Shown piece after piece: positions 1 to 13,464 of a stretch of DNA of 64,000 bases. A program made the position numbers and the translations under genes. The notes under the pieces were generated by a model, which did no database searches, had not been told where the DNA came from, and was given only the letters and a program-made list of their open reading frames with translations. The DNA lies in contig RHPI01003533.1 of assembly GCA_009103225.1 (NCBI GenBank), positions 32,680-96,679 of the forward strand, written 5' to 3'. The DNA is from Chlorokybus atmophyticus (Eukaryota > Streptophyta > Chlorokybophyceae > Chlorokybales > Chlorokybaceae). Each line of letters begins with the position of its first letter. Positions within the stretch are counted from its first letter, which is position 1.

Positions 1-81
1 GAGCCCCCATTTGACGCAATACCCATAGAGGAGTATTGGTGCGACGATTGCCGCGCCAACGGCCCTCCTCACTGGTGTTAG
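1..81 (+). CDS. C-terminal end of a PHD-finger protein (partial)
   Basis: The reading frame is open from base 1 and ends at TAG 79-81. It gives 26 residues containing PPFDAIP followed by YWCDDC. This is the typical end of a PHD zinc finger, where a proline-rich turn precedes W/Y-x-C-x2-C, the last zinc-binding pair. PHD fingers read histone H3 tails in the nucleus. Only about nine residues follow the last cysteine pair, so the finger would lie at the extreme C-terminus. The rest of the gene is outside the window and the parent protein cannot be named. A chance frame is possible given the short length. Confidence 0.5.
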   Translation, partial: EPPFDAIPIEEYWCDDCRANGPPHWC

Positions 82-274
82 CAGCTGAGCCCTGGAGCTG
101 GAACTTCCCTAGAAGCTCAGGGGGGGTAGCTTGTTGACTGTGTGTTGTACAGCACAGCATGTACACTAAGGAGGACACCGACTCCACATGTCCGTATTAC
201 TCAGCAGCAGCGGAGCACCTCCACAAAGCACTTGTCGCCATAAGAGCTTGATTATCTTTTGCACACGGATTGAC

Positions 275-1075
275 GTTCAAGGACCAGGTATGGTCCTTTC
301 ACGGACCCCCAGGACCATGCATGGTCCGTATCCCGCGGGCCAGGACTGCCTGGTCCGCGAGCGACGGACCATTCCTGGTCCGTTCGGGGTCCCGAATCCT
401 GGTGCGCAGTCACGCACCAGATGTGGTGCGTGGCTGGACCAGACATATTACCGGTCCTACTGGCCGCGAAAGACTGGACCATACACGGTCTGCAGCCGGA
501 CCAGGCATATTGCCGGTGCGACTGTCAATGGGTGTACGGACCATGCGTGGTTTGGACCACAACAATGCCGGACCATATATGTTGCGGTGAATGAATTCGA
601 TGGGACTGGTCCGAACCACACTGATTGGGCGGACCGTTGCTGGTGCACGCTCAGCTTATCGGTCATTTTGGACAAGCAGCACGCACCATACATGGTCTGC
701 TGCCTTAACAAGCTCTTACTGGTTCAAAATCTAGTAAGTTGTGGACCATTCATGGTCCTTAAGCTAACCAGGCAGCTATTGGTCCAGATTGTCGTATACT
801 TGCGGACCGTATATGGTCCTTGACTTAACCAAGCTCTTCCTTGTCCGAAGGTCTGGGAGAGTACGGACCATGCGTGGTTCTAGGTTGGTCCGCAGAACAG
901 TGATTGGGACCATCGCTGATGCACGCTTAGCTCCTTGACAGTCGCACCATGCATGATGCGACTGTCAAGGGTAAGTCTTCATGGCAGCCTCTAGTAACCG
1001 TCGATCCAAGCTTATTGAACGGTGTGCAGTTACTCCATAGAGTCAAGCACCTTGCATGGTGCGACTGTCAACTCA
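275..1075. repeat. Array of short diverged palindromes built on GGACCAT..ATGGTCC
   Basis: At least fifteen imperfect copies of a 16-20 bp palindrome recur every 30-80 bp. The clearest are GGACCATGCATGGTCC at 312-327, GGACCATTCATGGTCC near 743, GGACCGTATATGGTCC near 804, and CACC/GGTG-flanked variants near 420, 683, 945 and 1048. The half-site is conserved as (G/C)GACCA while the centre varies (TGCA, TTCA, TATA, GTAT). Spacers between copies are not repeated, so this is not a CRISPR or a simple tandem repeat. A long open frame (188-823) runs through it but shows only repeat-derived composition. The array lies at the left side of the transposase gene and merges with CGACTGTCA motifs, so it may be subterminal DNA of that element. 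Confidence 0.8.
934..969. repeat. 13-bp perfect inverted repeat with CGACTGTCA core
   Basis: CTTGACAGTCGCA (934-946) is followed after a 10-bp centre by its exact reverse complement TGCGACTGTCAAG (957-969). The centre is itself the palindromic CCATGCATGA type seen in the array, so both motif families are combined here in one 36-bp structure. Confidence 0.85.
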
Positions 1076-1231
1076 CGTGCATGGGCTTAGAGTACCGTGG
1101 TCTGTGCAGTAGGGTTTTACCGCTTAGTGAGGTGGCGCCGGCGGAGGGAGCAGGCGGCGGTGCTCTTGTTGGTGGCGGCGGCGGCGGCCTCTTGGCGGTG
1201 TACTTGGTGGACGAATGCTGGCGCAATATCA

Positions 1232-3749
1232 ATGGCAAGCAAAAAAGCTGTCAAGTTTGCCAGGGACATTAGTACCAAGCTGGGAATCAACTTGCAACCA
1301 GCCGATAAGAGGAACACAAGTCGTAGGCACCGCCGTCGCAGCCAACAGAGTTCCCTACCCATGCCGGAGCAGGCGGCTGATGTGCAGCACGATGTTGACA
1401 ACCCACAGCCTGCCCATGAAGTTGAGGCCACGCACGACCAGCTGGATGGTGAGATCAGCCAGCAGCATGAGCGGTAAGTTAACTTGCTGACCTTACTTGC
1501 TTCTCTGCAATGGTCACGCGGTCTTCTGTGCATGCCACCAGCTATCGTTGCTGTGACAGCCTTCACCAGTAATATGTCCTTCACATGCTAGGAGACTGTC
1601 AACGAACTGCACGCGCACTAGCTGCCTTGCTGTGTATTGCTGTCAGTTGATGGTGCCAGCGCATATGGTCTAACTGCTGGATTTCTGTAGGCCTCCCGCA
1701 AATCAACAGCCGACTGTCCATGTGGCCGGCATCACTACCAGTGGAGTGGCAGCCACACTTCACCCAAGGCAACAGCCGACTGTCAATGTTGCCAGCACCA
1801 GCAGTGCCGCAACAGCTCCACTGCAATTCAATCAGTCTGATCAACAGCCGACTATCAACATGGCTGGCACCAGCAGTGCTGCCCCCTCTCAGCAACCATG
1901 GCAACAATCAGACCTGCAAGAGACTGTTGACATGCCAACTGACAACTTGCATGCGCTGACTAGTGACGAAGAGGCTGTTGAAGAACCCGAGCAGCAAGAA
2001 GTCTCCCAGAGGATTTGCTCTTGCCTGAGGTGCCATGGCAAGGTGAGCACTAATCATGTTGCTCATGCTCACTCATGGCGCGCACGGTTGTTGGACATGC
2101 ACTGAGGCTGTCCATGCGACTGTCATGTTCGCCCACTGCTATGCGCACAACGTTGTGAACCATACTTTACTTGTTGACTGCCCGTTTCTTTTGGCAGTTG
2201 ATTGACTTGGAGACTGCCATGGCCCACATGCGACTGAACACGGCGGCGCAAGAAAGTATGCACCCACCGCCAATGCCTTCAGCACAATGCGATACCCCTC
2301 AACCAGGCATTTCTTGCCAACAACAAACCTCAGAGACACCTACGCAAAAGATGCTGGATAAGTTCATGTCACTGCTGACAGACTTGGAGGACTCTCATGC
2401 CCAGCAATCACTGATCAATAAGGTGCTGAAGATTGTTTTCGGCGCTGAGGATTCAATCGTTCAGCTTGCCAAGGATCCTACTTATGACCACAGTCAGCTG
2501 CGAAATGACCTCCACGCCTTGCTCGGCCAGCGCAACCCCTCCCAGCCGGCTGACATCACGGCTGTCGATGCATTGCTGACTTCCATCGGAATGCCAGAGT
2601 CGCAGAGATATACAGCATGCACGAGATGCAGTTATCTCTTTCCAGATGCTTACCCATCCGGGTTCGATGACAGCGAGGACAGCTACGAGGCAGGNTTCAA
2701 TCGTTCAGCTTGCCAAGGATCCTACTTATGACCACAGTCAGCTGCGAAATGACCTCCACGCCTTGCTCGGCCAGCGCAACCCCTCCCAGCCGGCTGACAT
2801 CACGGCTGTCGATGCATTGCTGACTTTCATCGCAATGCCAGAGTCGCAGAGATATACAGCATGCACGAGATGCAGTTATCTCTTTCCAGATGCTTACCCA
2901 TCCGGGTTCGATGTTAGCGAGGACAGCTACGAGGCAGATGATAGTCGCCACAAGCTTGTGAAGCGCTTGTGGAAACAGCCGTGCGGAGGCCAATGCGGGC
3001 GCACGCGCAAGGAGTGCATTGACTATCTGTACACACCCATTGGTCCAAGGCTCGGTCCGTGGCTGCAAGTACCTTCTATTGCATATGACAACCTTGCTGC
3101 TTGGCGAGACAAAGACACCTGGCTCGACGTGCCAGTCAACCAGCCCCCAGTGCCTCAATGGGAAGATTGGCATGGCAGCAAGTGGAGAGAGCTGTCTTTT
3201 TTTTGGGACTGCACGAAGACCATTCCTCTGCCAAACAAATGCGATTGTGGACGCTACAATGATGACATTAACATGTCCCAGCACAGGGATGGATATCAGA
3301 AATGGCATTGCGAATGCTCCTATGACAATGAAGAGGCTGCGCAGCAGTGTACTGGAGACCCGCGCAACATTGCGCTCATGCTGCACAGTGATGGTTTCAG
3401 CTGCGCATCAACTACAAAGCGGAGCAGCCTTGTCATCAACGTTGTTGTACTCAACGGAGGCAAGCGCGTCAGCTCACAGGCTTCTTCCATCATGCCCGTG
3501 GTGTTTGTCCCAGTTGACGAGCTACTCGACGCTGACAAGGACTGTCCAAACCCGTTTATGAAGCCCATGCTGGATGAGTTGGAGGATTTGTACGCCATGG
3601 GCTTCCCTACGCACTACGGTTTGAACTCCAGCCAGGTGGACATCAAGCTCCCTCATCGATCGGCCGGTACGCTTGATACATCTGTTCACAAGACCTCGTG
3701 CGCAATGCTGTGTCATGAATGTGACTGTCGACATCGCCTGTCAACTTAA
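1232..3749 (+). CDS. Tnp2-like (Transposase_21) transposase, probably broken at the 3' end
   Basis: Three exons join in phase: 1232-1473, 1691-2042 and 2198 onward. ATG 1232 begins MASKKAVKF; earlier starts are possible. Exon 2 holds three imperfect units beginning QQPT(V/I). Exon 3 contains cysteine pairs (YTACTRC, GGQCG), then YLYTPIGPRLGPWLQ, a C-rich segment with CDCGRY and CECSY, and then MLHSDGF...SLVINVVVLN...MPVVFVPVDEL...MLDELEDLY. That last order matches the core of Tnp2/Transposase_21 proteins of CACTA elements (xTDGF, then a WPVVLxP-like strand, then a DEL helix). The frame ends at TAA 3747-3749, but another frame over 3690-3740 gives VMNVTVDIA, which fits the family's next strand better, so a frameshift is likely. 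Exon 3 is also interrupted by an assembly duplication at the N at 2695. The zinc-ligand spacing could also suggest a KDZ-type relative. Confidence 0.6.
2452..2937. other. Assembly duplication around single N at 2695
   Basis: Bases 2452-2693 recur at 2696-2937 with an offset of 244 and about four mismatches (for example near 2582, 2589 and 2671). The two copies abut the N. This is best read as two allelic contig ends joined without overlap merging. Collapsing them leaves one open exon of the transposase gene. Confidence 0.85.
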
Positions 3750-3990
3750 TACCCATTGTAATGAATCGAGCAGAGTAAGCACAGTCCATTGAGGGCTGTG
3801 CAAAAACGACTGTCACAATTATGCACTTCATTGGTTGCCACCTTTTATGAGTCCATCGCGCGTTGAGAAGACTGTCATCAGCGACTGTCACCAGCGACTG
3901 TGTTTGCAGTGCAGCTGTAGCCTGTCGCGAATATGCTCTCTAGGGGTAAATCTTTGCTAGTATAGTTCATGCGGTGGGACTGTCGGCGTC

Positions 3991-6349
<2,359 letters not shown>

Positions 6350-8418
6350 TTATCGCACCCTTGGTGCAGCCATGTTGGTTTGCAACCACGACACGGTGTC
6401 CGAAACTGTTTCATCAACAGGTCTGGGCTTGAAAGTGAGGTCTCTCCTTGCCAAACTTGCATTGCAATACCTGCACGCAGATGTCATCATTCACAGATAA
6501 CATCCTCACTGATTGAACACCTCCAAGCACGCACCAGAAGTGTTGGGACATTTCCACCACGACGGGGTCAAGTGACGGATCCCACCGGCCAAACAACCCC
6601 TTGATCCCGGTTGCTGCTGCCGCCATGGCAAATGCCATCTCGTCTGGCACCTACATGAGTTGCATGTTGGGTTGTGCAACATGCACAACATGCGCATGCA
6701 CACCCACACTTGCCTGCAGCCAAGGCCCGCGCACGCCCGACACCCGGGATACCCTGCCAAAGTAGTCAGCCAACGTGAGGTTCCCCGCCCCAAGCAGGTA
6801 AGTTGCATCGGGCCTGCCGCTCCTCATCGCCTCCACGAAAGCAACTGCCTAAGTGGAAGACGTGTTGATGAACTTTAGTGTGTCACACGTTTATGCCAGC
6901 CTGCCAAGTTGAGCAACGCTGCGTGCGTGTGAGCGCATGTGAGGGGGTGCATGCGCATTGGCACAGTGCTGATATGCGTGTACGCAGACTCGCATGTTGC
7001 TTGCATGTGCGCGTGTATGTGTATGTTGCGCATCCGCATAACATACCGCATCACGCACGTCCACGAGGCTCAGGCCACCGGACGGAATCAGCGGCACTTG
7101 TCCCGTGAGCAGGTCCAGCACCGTGCGCGAGGAGCTCAGCCGCCAGTCACCTGTATGGATACTATCCGCGTTGTCTGTGTTGTGTTTGATGCAGAGACAG
7201 AGAGTGTGCATGAAGATTGACACACATGCCTGCATGCTTTGCGCACGCACCATTGCGACAAGCATATGTNGTTGCATGTTGGGTTGTGCAACATGCACAA
7301 CATGCGCATGCACACCCACACTTGCCTGCAGCCAAGGCCCGCGCACGCCCGACACCCGGGATACCCTGCCAAAGTAGTCAGCCAACGTGAGGTTCCCCGC
7401 CCCAAGCAGGTAAGTTGCATCGGGCCTGCCGCTCCTCATCGCCTCCACGAAAGCAACTGCCTAAGTGGAAGACGTGTTGATGAACTTTAGTGTGTCACAC
7501 GTTTATGCCAGCCTGCCAAGTTGAGCAACGCTGCGTGCGTGTGAGCGCATGTGAGGGGGTGCATGCGCATTGGCACAGTGCTGATATGCGTGTACGCAGA
7601 CTCGCATGTTGCTTGCATGTGCGCGTGTATGTGTATGTTGCGCATCCGCATAACATACCGCATCACGCACGTCCACGAGGCTCAGGCCACCGGACGGAAT
7701 CAGCGGCACTTGTCCCGTGAGCAGGTCCAGCACCGTGCGCGAGGAGCTCAGCCGCCAGTCACCTGTATGGATACTATCCGCGTTGTCTGTGTTGTGTTTG
7801 ATGCAGAGACAGAGAGTGTGCATGAAGATTGACACACATGCCTGCATGCTTTGCGCACGCACCATTGCGACAAGCATATGTTCATGTTGCCATCCCTTGG
7901 CTTGCCACACATATGCATGTGCCCAAAAACCTGGTCCCAGCAGCAGTGTGGGCCGCATGACAACGAGCTCCACGCCCAGCCGCTTTGCGCATGCCAGCGC
8001 AGCCTTCTCCGCCTCCAACTTGGTTGAATAGTATGGCCATGCGCTCACAACCTTTTCTAGTGGCGCAGAGGGCCATTTGTTGATCAGATCTTGATGTTGG
8101 TTTGAAAGTGTTGCTGCGAATGCAACTCGACTGCAGCAATACTTACAGTTAGCTAGCGTGATGGACGTGATGCCGACGGAGCGGCAACGATAGCGGGATA
8201 GACCGACGCGGGCGGTCTGACGGTATGCACGGAGTTTGGGACGCGCTTTCAACAACATTGCAACAATACCGTTTCAAGTTTCAATCTCATGTACGAAGGT
8301 GAGGAGCCGCTGATTGTTGCTTACCTCCTTGAGCGCGCAGCTGTTGGGCCCAGCTCGCTACTACCTTGCTTGCGTCCTACGTGCCTGTTGCCAACACCAA
8401 CTTGTGTGCCACTGCCAT
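6350..8418 (-). pseudogene. Extended short-chain dehydrogenase/epimerase, 5' half decayed
   Basis: Minus-strand exons join in phase: 8147 (start unclear), 8113-7931, 7762-7659, 7460-7326, 6650-6535 and 6470-6350 (TAA). The protein shows SAWPYYSTKLEAEKAAL with the catalytic Tyr-x3-Lys, MRPTLLLGPG, DWR, GGLSLVDVRDA, GRPDATYLLGAGNLTL, MSQHFWY and KPRPVDETV. These are in the order of atypical SDRs such as farnesol dehydrogenase or dihydroflavonol reductase relatives, which act on NAD(P)-linked alcohols or nucleotide sugars. The expected N-terminal GxxGxxG Rossmann loop is missing. The only candidate exon (8418-8325) reads KLVLATGT, then an in-frame TAG, then DASKVVASWAQQL, and about 60-70 residues of the family are absent. 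The intron after 7326 starts with GC. Exon 7460-7326 also occurs at 6848-6714 because of an assembly duplication. It lies tail-on behind NELF-C/D on the same strand. Confidence 0.7.
6659..7881. other. 611-bp exact duplication around single N at 7270
   Basis: Bases 6659-7269 and 7271-7881 match with a constant offset of 612 and no difference that I could see, with the N at the junction. The duplicated block includes one and a half exons of the dehydrogenase. Only one copy fits the gene model, so this is most likely an unmerged contig overlap and not a biological repeat. Confidence 0.85.
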
Positions 8419-8687
8419 GTCTGAGTCTTAGTCCTAGGGTTGCTTGCGTTTTTGTGTAGCTGTTGCTGCTTGTTAATATAGTTTTGCCATTGTCATTGCG
8501 TATGTACATGCACGCAAGGCTGTACATGCAGCTGCATCCCACAAACAGCGATATTGACTAATGCAACATGCGTTCTCGTCTCTCCCTTTAACGTCACGCT
8601 CTTAGCATAGCTAGTAGCCCAACAAAAGGACATGTTGCCACACTCACGGGTGAATGAAGAGTGAAAGGACCAAACAGCATGCAATCG

Positions 8688-11600
8688 CTATTTCACACCC
8701 TCAAGCAGTTGTGTTACTGCAGCTGTCCTGTCATCATCAAGAGGCGGGTCAAAGCTCGCATCTCTACAGAACAATGCAAAGTCCCTGACACCGGGGCCGC
8801 TGCAAAAGGCGTCACCCCGAATGGCAGCAACGAGGTCGAGGACATGTCCAGCAAAGGCGCGAGAGAAGGGCGGGGCCACGGCGTCCAGCAGTTGCACGAC
8901 AAAGTAGCGTGCGAGGTCGTGAATGCGGCCGCTGGTGGACTGCCGAACCCACCTTTTAACAGATGCGAGCGCAGGATCAATACACCCGCTGCGCACCAGG
9001 ACCACCAGCGCATCAATGAAGCGCTTCTTCAGCTCGGCGACTGCCGTCGCTCCAAGCTCGCTGCCAGCTATCTGCTCCACAGTATGTCAGCTAGACAATA
9101 GTGACATACACGCACGGACAGCATGCATGCACGCTAACAATGGCACGCATGCAAATTGATCACACAACCCACCCACCCAGACACGCGGGCACATATATGC
9201 ACCCACACGCGCACGCACACAATGTAACAGCCATGACCTTCAGTCCTTGCATCAAGACATCGAGAATCATGCCGTGCTGCCGCGGCTGCAGTGGGGCGAT
9301 CATCTCAATGAGCTCCAGGTAGACGGGTGTAGCAGCATACTGGTTGATACTACAAGAAAAAAAGAGAGCTTAGTCACAGTAAACCTATGCTTGTATGGTC
9401 TACTGCGCCCCGCATACAAACACTTTCAAACTCACCTCTTGTAGTAGTTGTTGTCCTTTAAGTGCACCACGACCCAGTGCAGGACGCCCATGGCTGCCAC
9501 GGGCACCTGCAGGGCCTGCACAGGATCGCCAACTGTTCCTGTCACATGCAAATGGCATGTTCAGCACAGCAGTACTCCTGAACCCACAACATATATGCAT
9601 TGGGTGCACAAGGCAGCAGCATACCAACATGCCCGGGCACATTCTTACACAACAATCACCATACCTCCTGCGCGTGGCCGCGTGCCGGATGCTGCAAGCT
9701 CCACAATCTTGAGCGCAGTGGACAGGGCTACTACGGTACGATCGACTTCATCTGTATCAACACCCCCTCCACGCTCTCTATCGTCCTGCACACGTGCTGG
9801 GTGGGCAGGCACACTTTGCTATAAGCAGCCACATGGTTGCAATCGCACAAAGCAAGTGCCAAAATGCAACACACACATGCAATACGCACACGGACACTCC
9901 CCCCCNNNNNNNNNNNNNNNNNNNNNNNNNNNNNNNNNNNNNNNNNNNNNNNNNNNNNNNNNNNNNNNNNNNNNNNNNNNNNNNNNNNNNNNNNNNNNNN
10001 NNNNNNNNNNNNNNNNNNNNNNNNNNNNNNNNNNNNNNNNNNNNNNNNNNNNNNNNNNNNNNNNNNNNNNNNNNNNNNNNNNNNNNNNNNNNNNNNNNNN
10101 NNNNNNNNNNNNNNNNNNNNNNNNNNNNNNNNNNNNNNNNNNNNNNNNNNNNNNNNNNNNNNNNNNNNNNNNNNNNNNNNNNNNNNNNNNNNNNNNNNNN
10201 NNNNNNNNNNNNNNNNNNNNNNNNNNNNNNNNNNNNNNNNNNNNNNNNNNNNNNNNNNNNNNNNNNNNNNNNNNNNNNNNNNNNNNNNNNNNNNNNNNNN
10301 NNNNNNNNNNNNNNNNNNNNNNNNNNNNNNNNNNNNNNNNNNNNNNNNNNNNNNNNNNNCCCACGTGCGGTTGCATATGCACAATCACACAAAGCACATA
10401 CTCATGCACCCGCACAAACCCGCACACCCGCACACCCGCACAAACGCGCGAACGCACACGTGCGAACCCACACCCACATAAGAGTACCGACCTTTGCGCA
10501 GGCAGCGTACGCCAGCACGTGGAGATACTCGTCTCTGTAAGCAGGATTGACACCTCCTCCACCTCCTCCAGTGCCGCCCACGCCGCCGCCCCCGGCGCCG
10601 CCCTGCTTGCGCGGGTTGAAGAGGTCCCCGAGGAGCAGAGAGAGGAAGCTCGGGTGGCGCAGCAGCTCCGCGCTCGGGGGCGCGGGGTTTGGCGAAGGCG
10701 TGGAAGAGGTTGGGTTCGATGGCGGGAAGTAGAGCCTGTGGAGCCGACGCATGTCACCCAACACTGTCGCACCCTCCTGCAGTCACCATAGAAGGAACAA
10801 GCATAAAGAAGCCATTTTCGATAGAAGCTATGAACACTGCTGGCTCAAAGCGTCACTCGCGCAAGTCTCATCAACACTACCATTGTACCAATAAGGCAGC
10901 ATCAACGCTGTTACCACGAACCCACCAAGTGGGTCCATAACCTCATAGGCACGAACAAAGTCCACAAAGACAGAAGCACACACCAAAATCAGCAGCAAGC
11001 CAGACAACACATATGTGCTTACGCACACGTGCATGCTGCAGTGATAGTAACCATGGTGTAACTAGTACTGTTGGTACCTGCAGCATGTCGGCCACGCACT
11101 GGGCGGCTTCTAGGTTCTCGGATGTGGCGCGTCCGGCGGGTAGGAGGAGGGCGGTGAGGCGGCGGGCGGCGGCGCCGCGTCCCTTCTGGTGGTGGTTGTT
11201 GTTATTGGTGGTGTTATCCGCAGCCTCCACGACTGCGGCAGCCTCCAGCTCCTGCGCCACTCGTCTATACGCGCGACCTCCAGGCAGCGACGCCAACTCC
11301 AACAGCAACATCTGAGAAAAGCAGGATCAGGGCAATGTTCAGTGCATAACATGTACATGAGGTTGTTGCGGGAGAAAGACCTGAGCGCCCGACTCTCATC
11401 TACAACTTCAAACACAAGAAGTTTCAGCCTTACCAAGACCAGTATGCACTACACACTTAGAGCGCATTGGGCGACACATCACCTCGCACATACATGCATG
11501 TGGGATAGACCGTGTCTTACAAATGCCTGTAAATTCAATGAAGCCGCATGAACAGACCACACTTTCTAAGTATCATTGTTCTCAGTTGAGACCAAGTGAA

Positions 11601-13464
11601 CTGTTCATTCAATGTCAACGCTGGCAACGCAGCTTCTTGCACAACCTGGGCGTAAAGGTAGGTGTACTGCGAGTGGCAGGCGAGGGCGCGCACGTCCGCG
11701 AACTGTTTGCTGGCGGCAAGGCCAGATGCTTCATCATTGTACTGGTTTTCGCCGACCCCGTGCAGGGCATCGAGGCGGTCGAGGAGCACGCGGTGGTACA
11801 CACCGAAGTAGGCCGCCGCCACGGCGGGGGCCGGGGGAGACAGCGTGTTGGAGTTGTTGGGTGTTGATGATGAGGATGACTCGAATAGACCCTGCTTCCA
11901 GATGGTCTGGATGGCAAAGTTCAGCAGCAGACAAGTTCCCATGTGACGCTCCTGGGAGGGAGAGATATTACATGTGTGTGCTTGATGAGCACGCATTGTT
12001 GCAGACCCAGTTAGCACAGAAGATGAGTTGTGGTGAATACGGGAGAAGTTGGTGGATGACCAGCAGAGTGCATACACCAGAACATTGAATAACATACACA
12101 ACAGTTTTGGCACCAACAATTAGCCACCTGTAAAGAAGTTCATATCAATGAATGATGACCGCCCTGAGTGTCTGCAGGCAATCGCAAGCAATAGCATTCA
12201 AAAGTGCAATGCACAAGACAAATTGCACACACTGTCGTCACCTGGGTAGACTCTGCAAGGGCATACACAAGTTTTCTCCCCTCGGCATCGTGCACAAGGA
12301 AGTCCAGCCACGCAGGCGGCCGGCTCGTCTTTGCTGTAGAGAACACCTGCACAATGTATATGAGTACATCTGTCATACGCAACACAACTGACTCGCTCAC
12401 CGTGTCTGCCACGCGCGGGTTGAAGTTATCCATAACGAGTTGAGAGAGATATCCCTGGGCGGCTGCGGCGGCGCGATTGATCTCAGTCTCATCATTGACA
12501 CCAGCGGTGCTGCTATCACCGTCGCTGTTCACTAGGTGCAGCCATTCACACACCAGCTGCGTCATCTGCGCATAGCCCCGGTACCTGAAAGGCCACATGT
12601 ATGCATTGAGCATTCATGTATGTTTCTGCATTGACAAGCGCATGCCCCTGAAGGTGTGTACTCAGCTGTGTGCCTGATAGATACAACCAATCAACAGCAG
12701 TGCATTGTCAATGTTGACTGTGTTGTGCCAATGTCTAAGTGTCCTTTCAGACCACTGAGCTGTTATCATTAACAACTCGCCTGCCCAACAACAACATCAC
12801 CTGCGTATCATGGTGAAGTTGAAATTTGTTGATGGTGATTAGCTTGTTGCACACACCACTCCGCTGTGCTAAAAACTGGCAAAAACACATCTTCACAAAG
12901 TATAGTTCTCACCCTTCTGATAAAAACTGGACTGCGCGCTGAGGCTCGCCCCCGGCTGCTATGTACCTGCAGCAATGGCGATGGTATGAATGTTGCTGAC
13001 TACCACAGATGCTGCATCAATTGCTGGGATAAAAGAAAAATACGGCAAATCCGGACGTAACCAAGGCAAGCTAACAAGAGTTATGGATGAATTGCACACA
13101 AAACCTGCCATTTGCAATAATCAGGCTACAACTGACAAAGCCAAAGTGATCAGCATTGCACTTGGAAAAAATGCAATAAAGTGTACATCTTATGTGGTCT
13201 CATATGGTAGCAGTCAGTACTACGCATGCAAGGTTGATGTTATGCTGCATTGCACTATTGGTTCGATGTGTTTGATAATGCTCGCACAATTAACGAGGCG
13301 GGAAGAGCAAAACCAGTAACACTGTATTGTTAACAGTGCAAGGTTACAAGAAAGTAAAAAAACAATGATACTCATTATGGCTGGCTTTACCTGCCAAGGA
13401 GCTCCAATATGGTTGTCTCTGTGATGGCGTCGGGCGCCTTCAGCAGCGCCTCAATCTCCTCCAT
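8688..13464 (-). CDS. NELFCD: NELF-C/D (TH1) subunit of the negative elongation factor
   Basis: Eleven phase-consistent exons: 13464-13391, 12966-12913, 12584-12401, 12346-12242, 11951-11646, 11311-11078, 10776-10492, 9785-9665, 9538-9436, 9349-9238 and 9071-8688. They give about 653 residues (human about 590). The start MEEIEALL follows an in-frame stop. The order matches TH1 throughout: YIAAGGEP..AVQFLSEG, GYAQMTQLVCEWL, NFNPRVADT, PAWLDFLVHD, SQYTYLYAQ, RVAQELEA, HPSFLSLLLGDLF, EYLHVLAYAA, PVAAMGVLHWV, TPVYLELIEMI, ARYFVVQLLDAVAPP and DFALFCRDASF. NELF binds RNA polymerase II with DSIF and holds it near promoters. Insertions are a Gly-rich loop in exon 7 and an Asn/His loop in exon 6. Exon 5 ends at an unusual CAG|GTTGTG donor. 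The 454-N gap falls inside intron 7, so an extra exon there cannot be excluded. The divergent partner is GWD. Confidence 0.93.
9906..10359. other. Assembly gap (454 N)
   Basis: Run of N flanked by a C-run on the left and CCCACGTGCG on the right. It lies within an intron of NELF-C/D. Confidence 0.99.

Larger units (their letters stand above)
528..3990 (+). mobile_element. Degenerate CACTA/Tnp2-type DNA transposon (limits inferred)
   Basis: A transposase-like gene lies in the middle. The motif (G/C)CGACTGTCA or close variants recurs on both sides and in its introns: near 528, 940, 958, 1066, 1592, 1781, 2118, 3726, 3810, 3871, 3883, 3894 and 3979, and in inverted form near 937. Short motifs repeated at both ends are a known feature of CACTA (En/Spm) elements, where they bind transposase. 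I could not find matching terminal inverted repeats or target-site duplications, so the ends are only the outermost motif copies. The left side may reach further out, to about 275, if the GGACCAT palindromes belong to it. The coding part looks frameshifted near 3690, so the copy is probably inactive. Confidence 0.5.

Noticed and set aside
188-823. Long open frame (211 codons) through the palindrome array
   Set aside because: Several frames are open at once, the composition follows the repeat units, and no domain is seen.
275-1075. CRISPR-like array
   Set aside because: Repeats are diverged palindromes with irregular spacing, and the window is clearly eukaryotic.
9448-10791. Long frames across the 454-N gap
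   Set aside because: They are open only because N codons are not stops. The real exons here belong to NELF-C/D on the minus strand.
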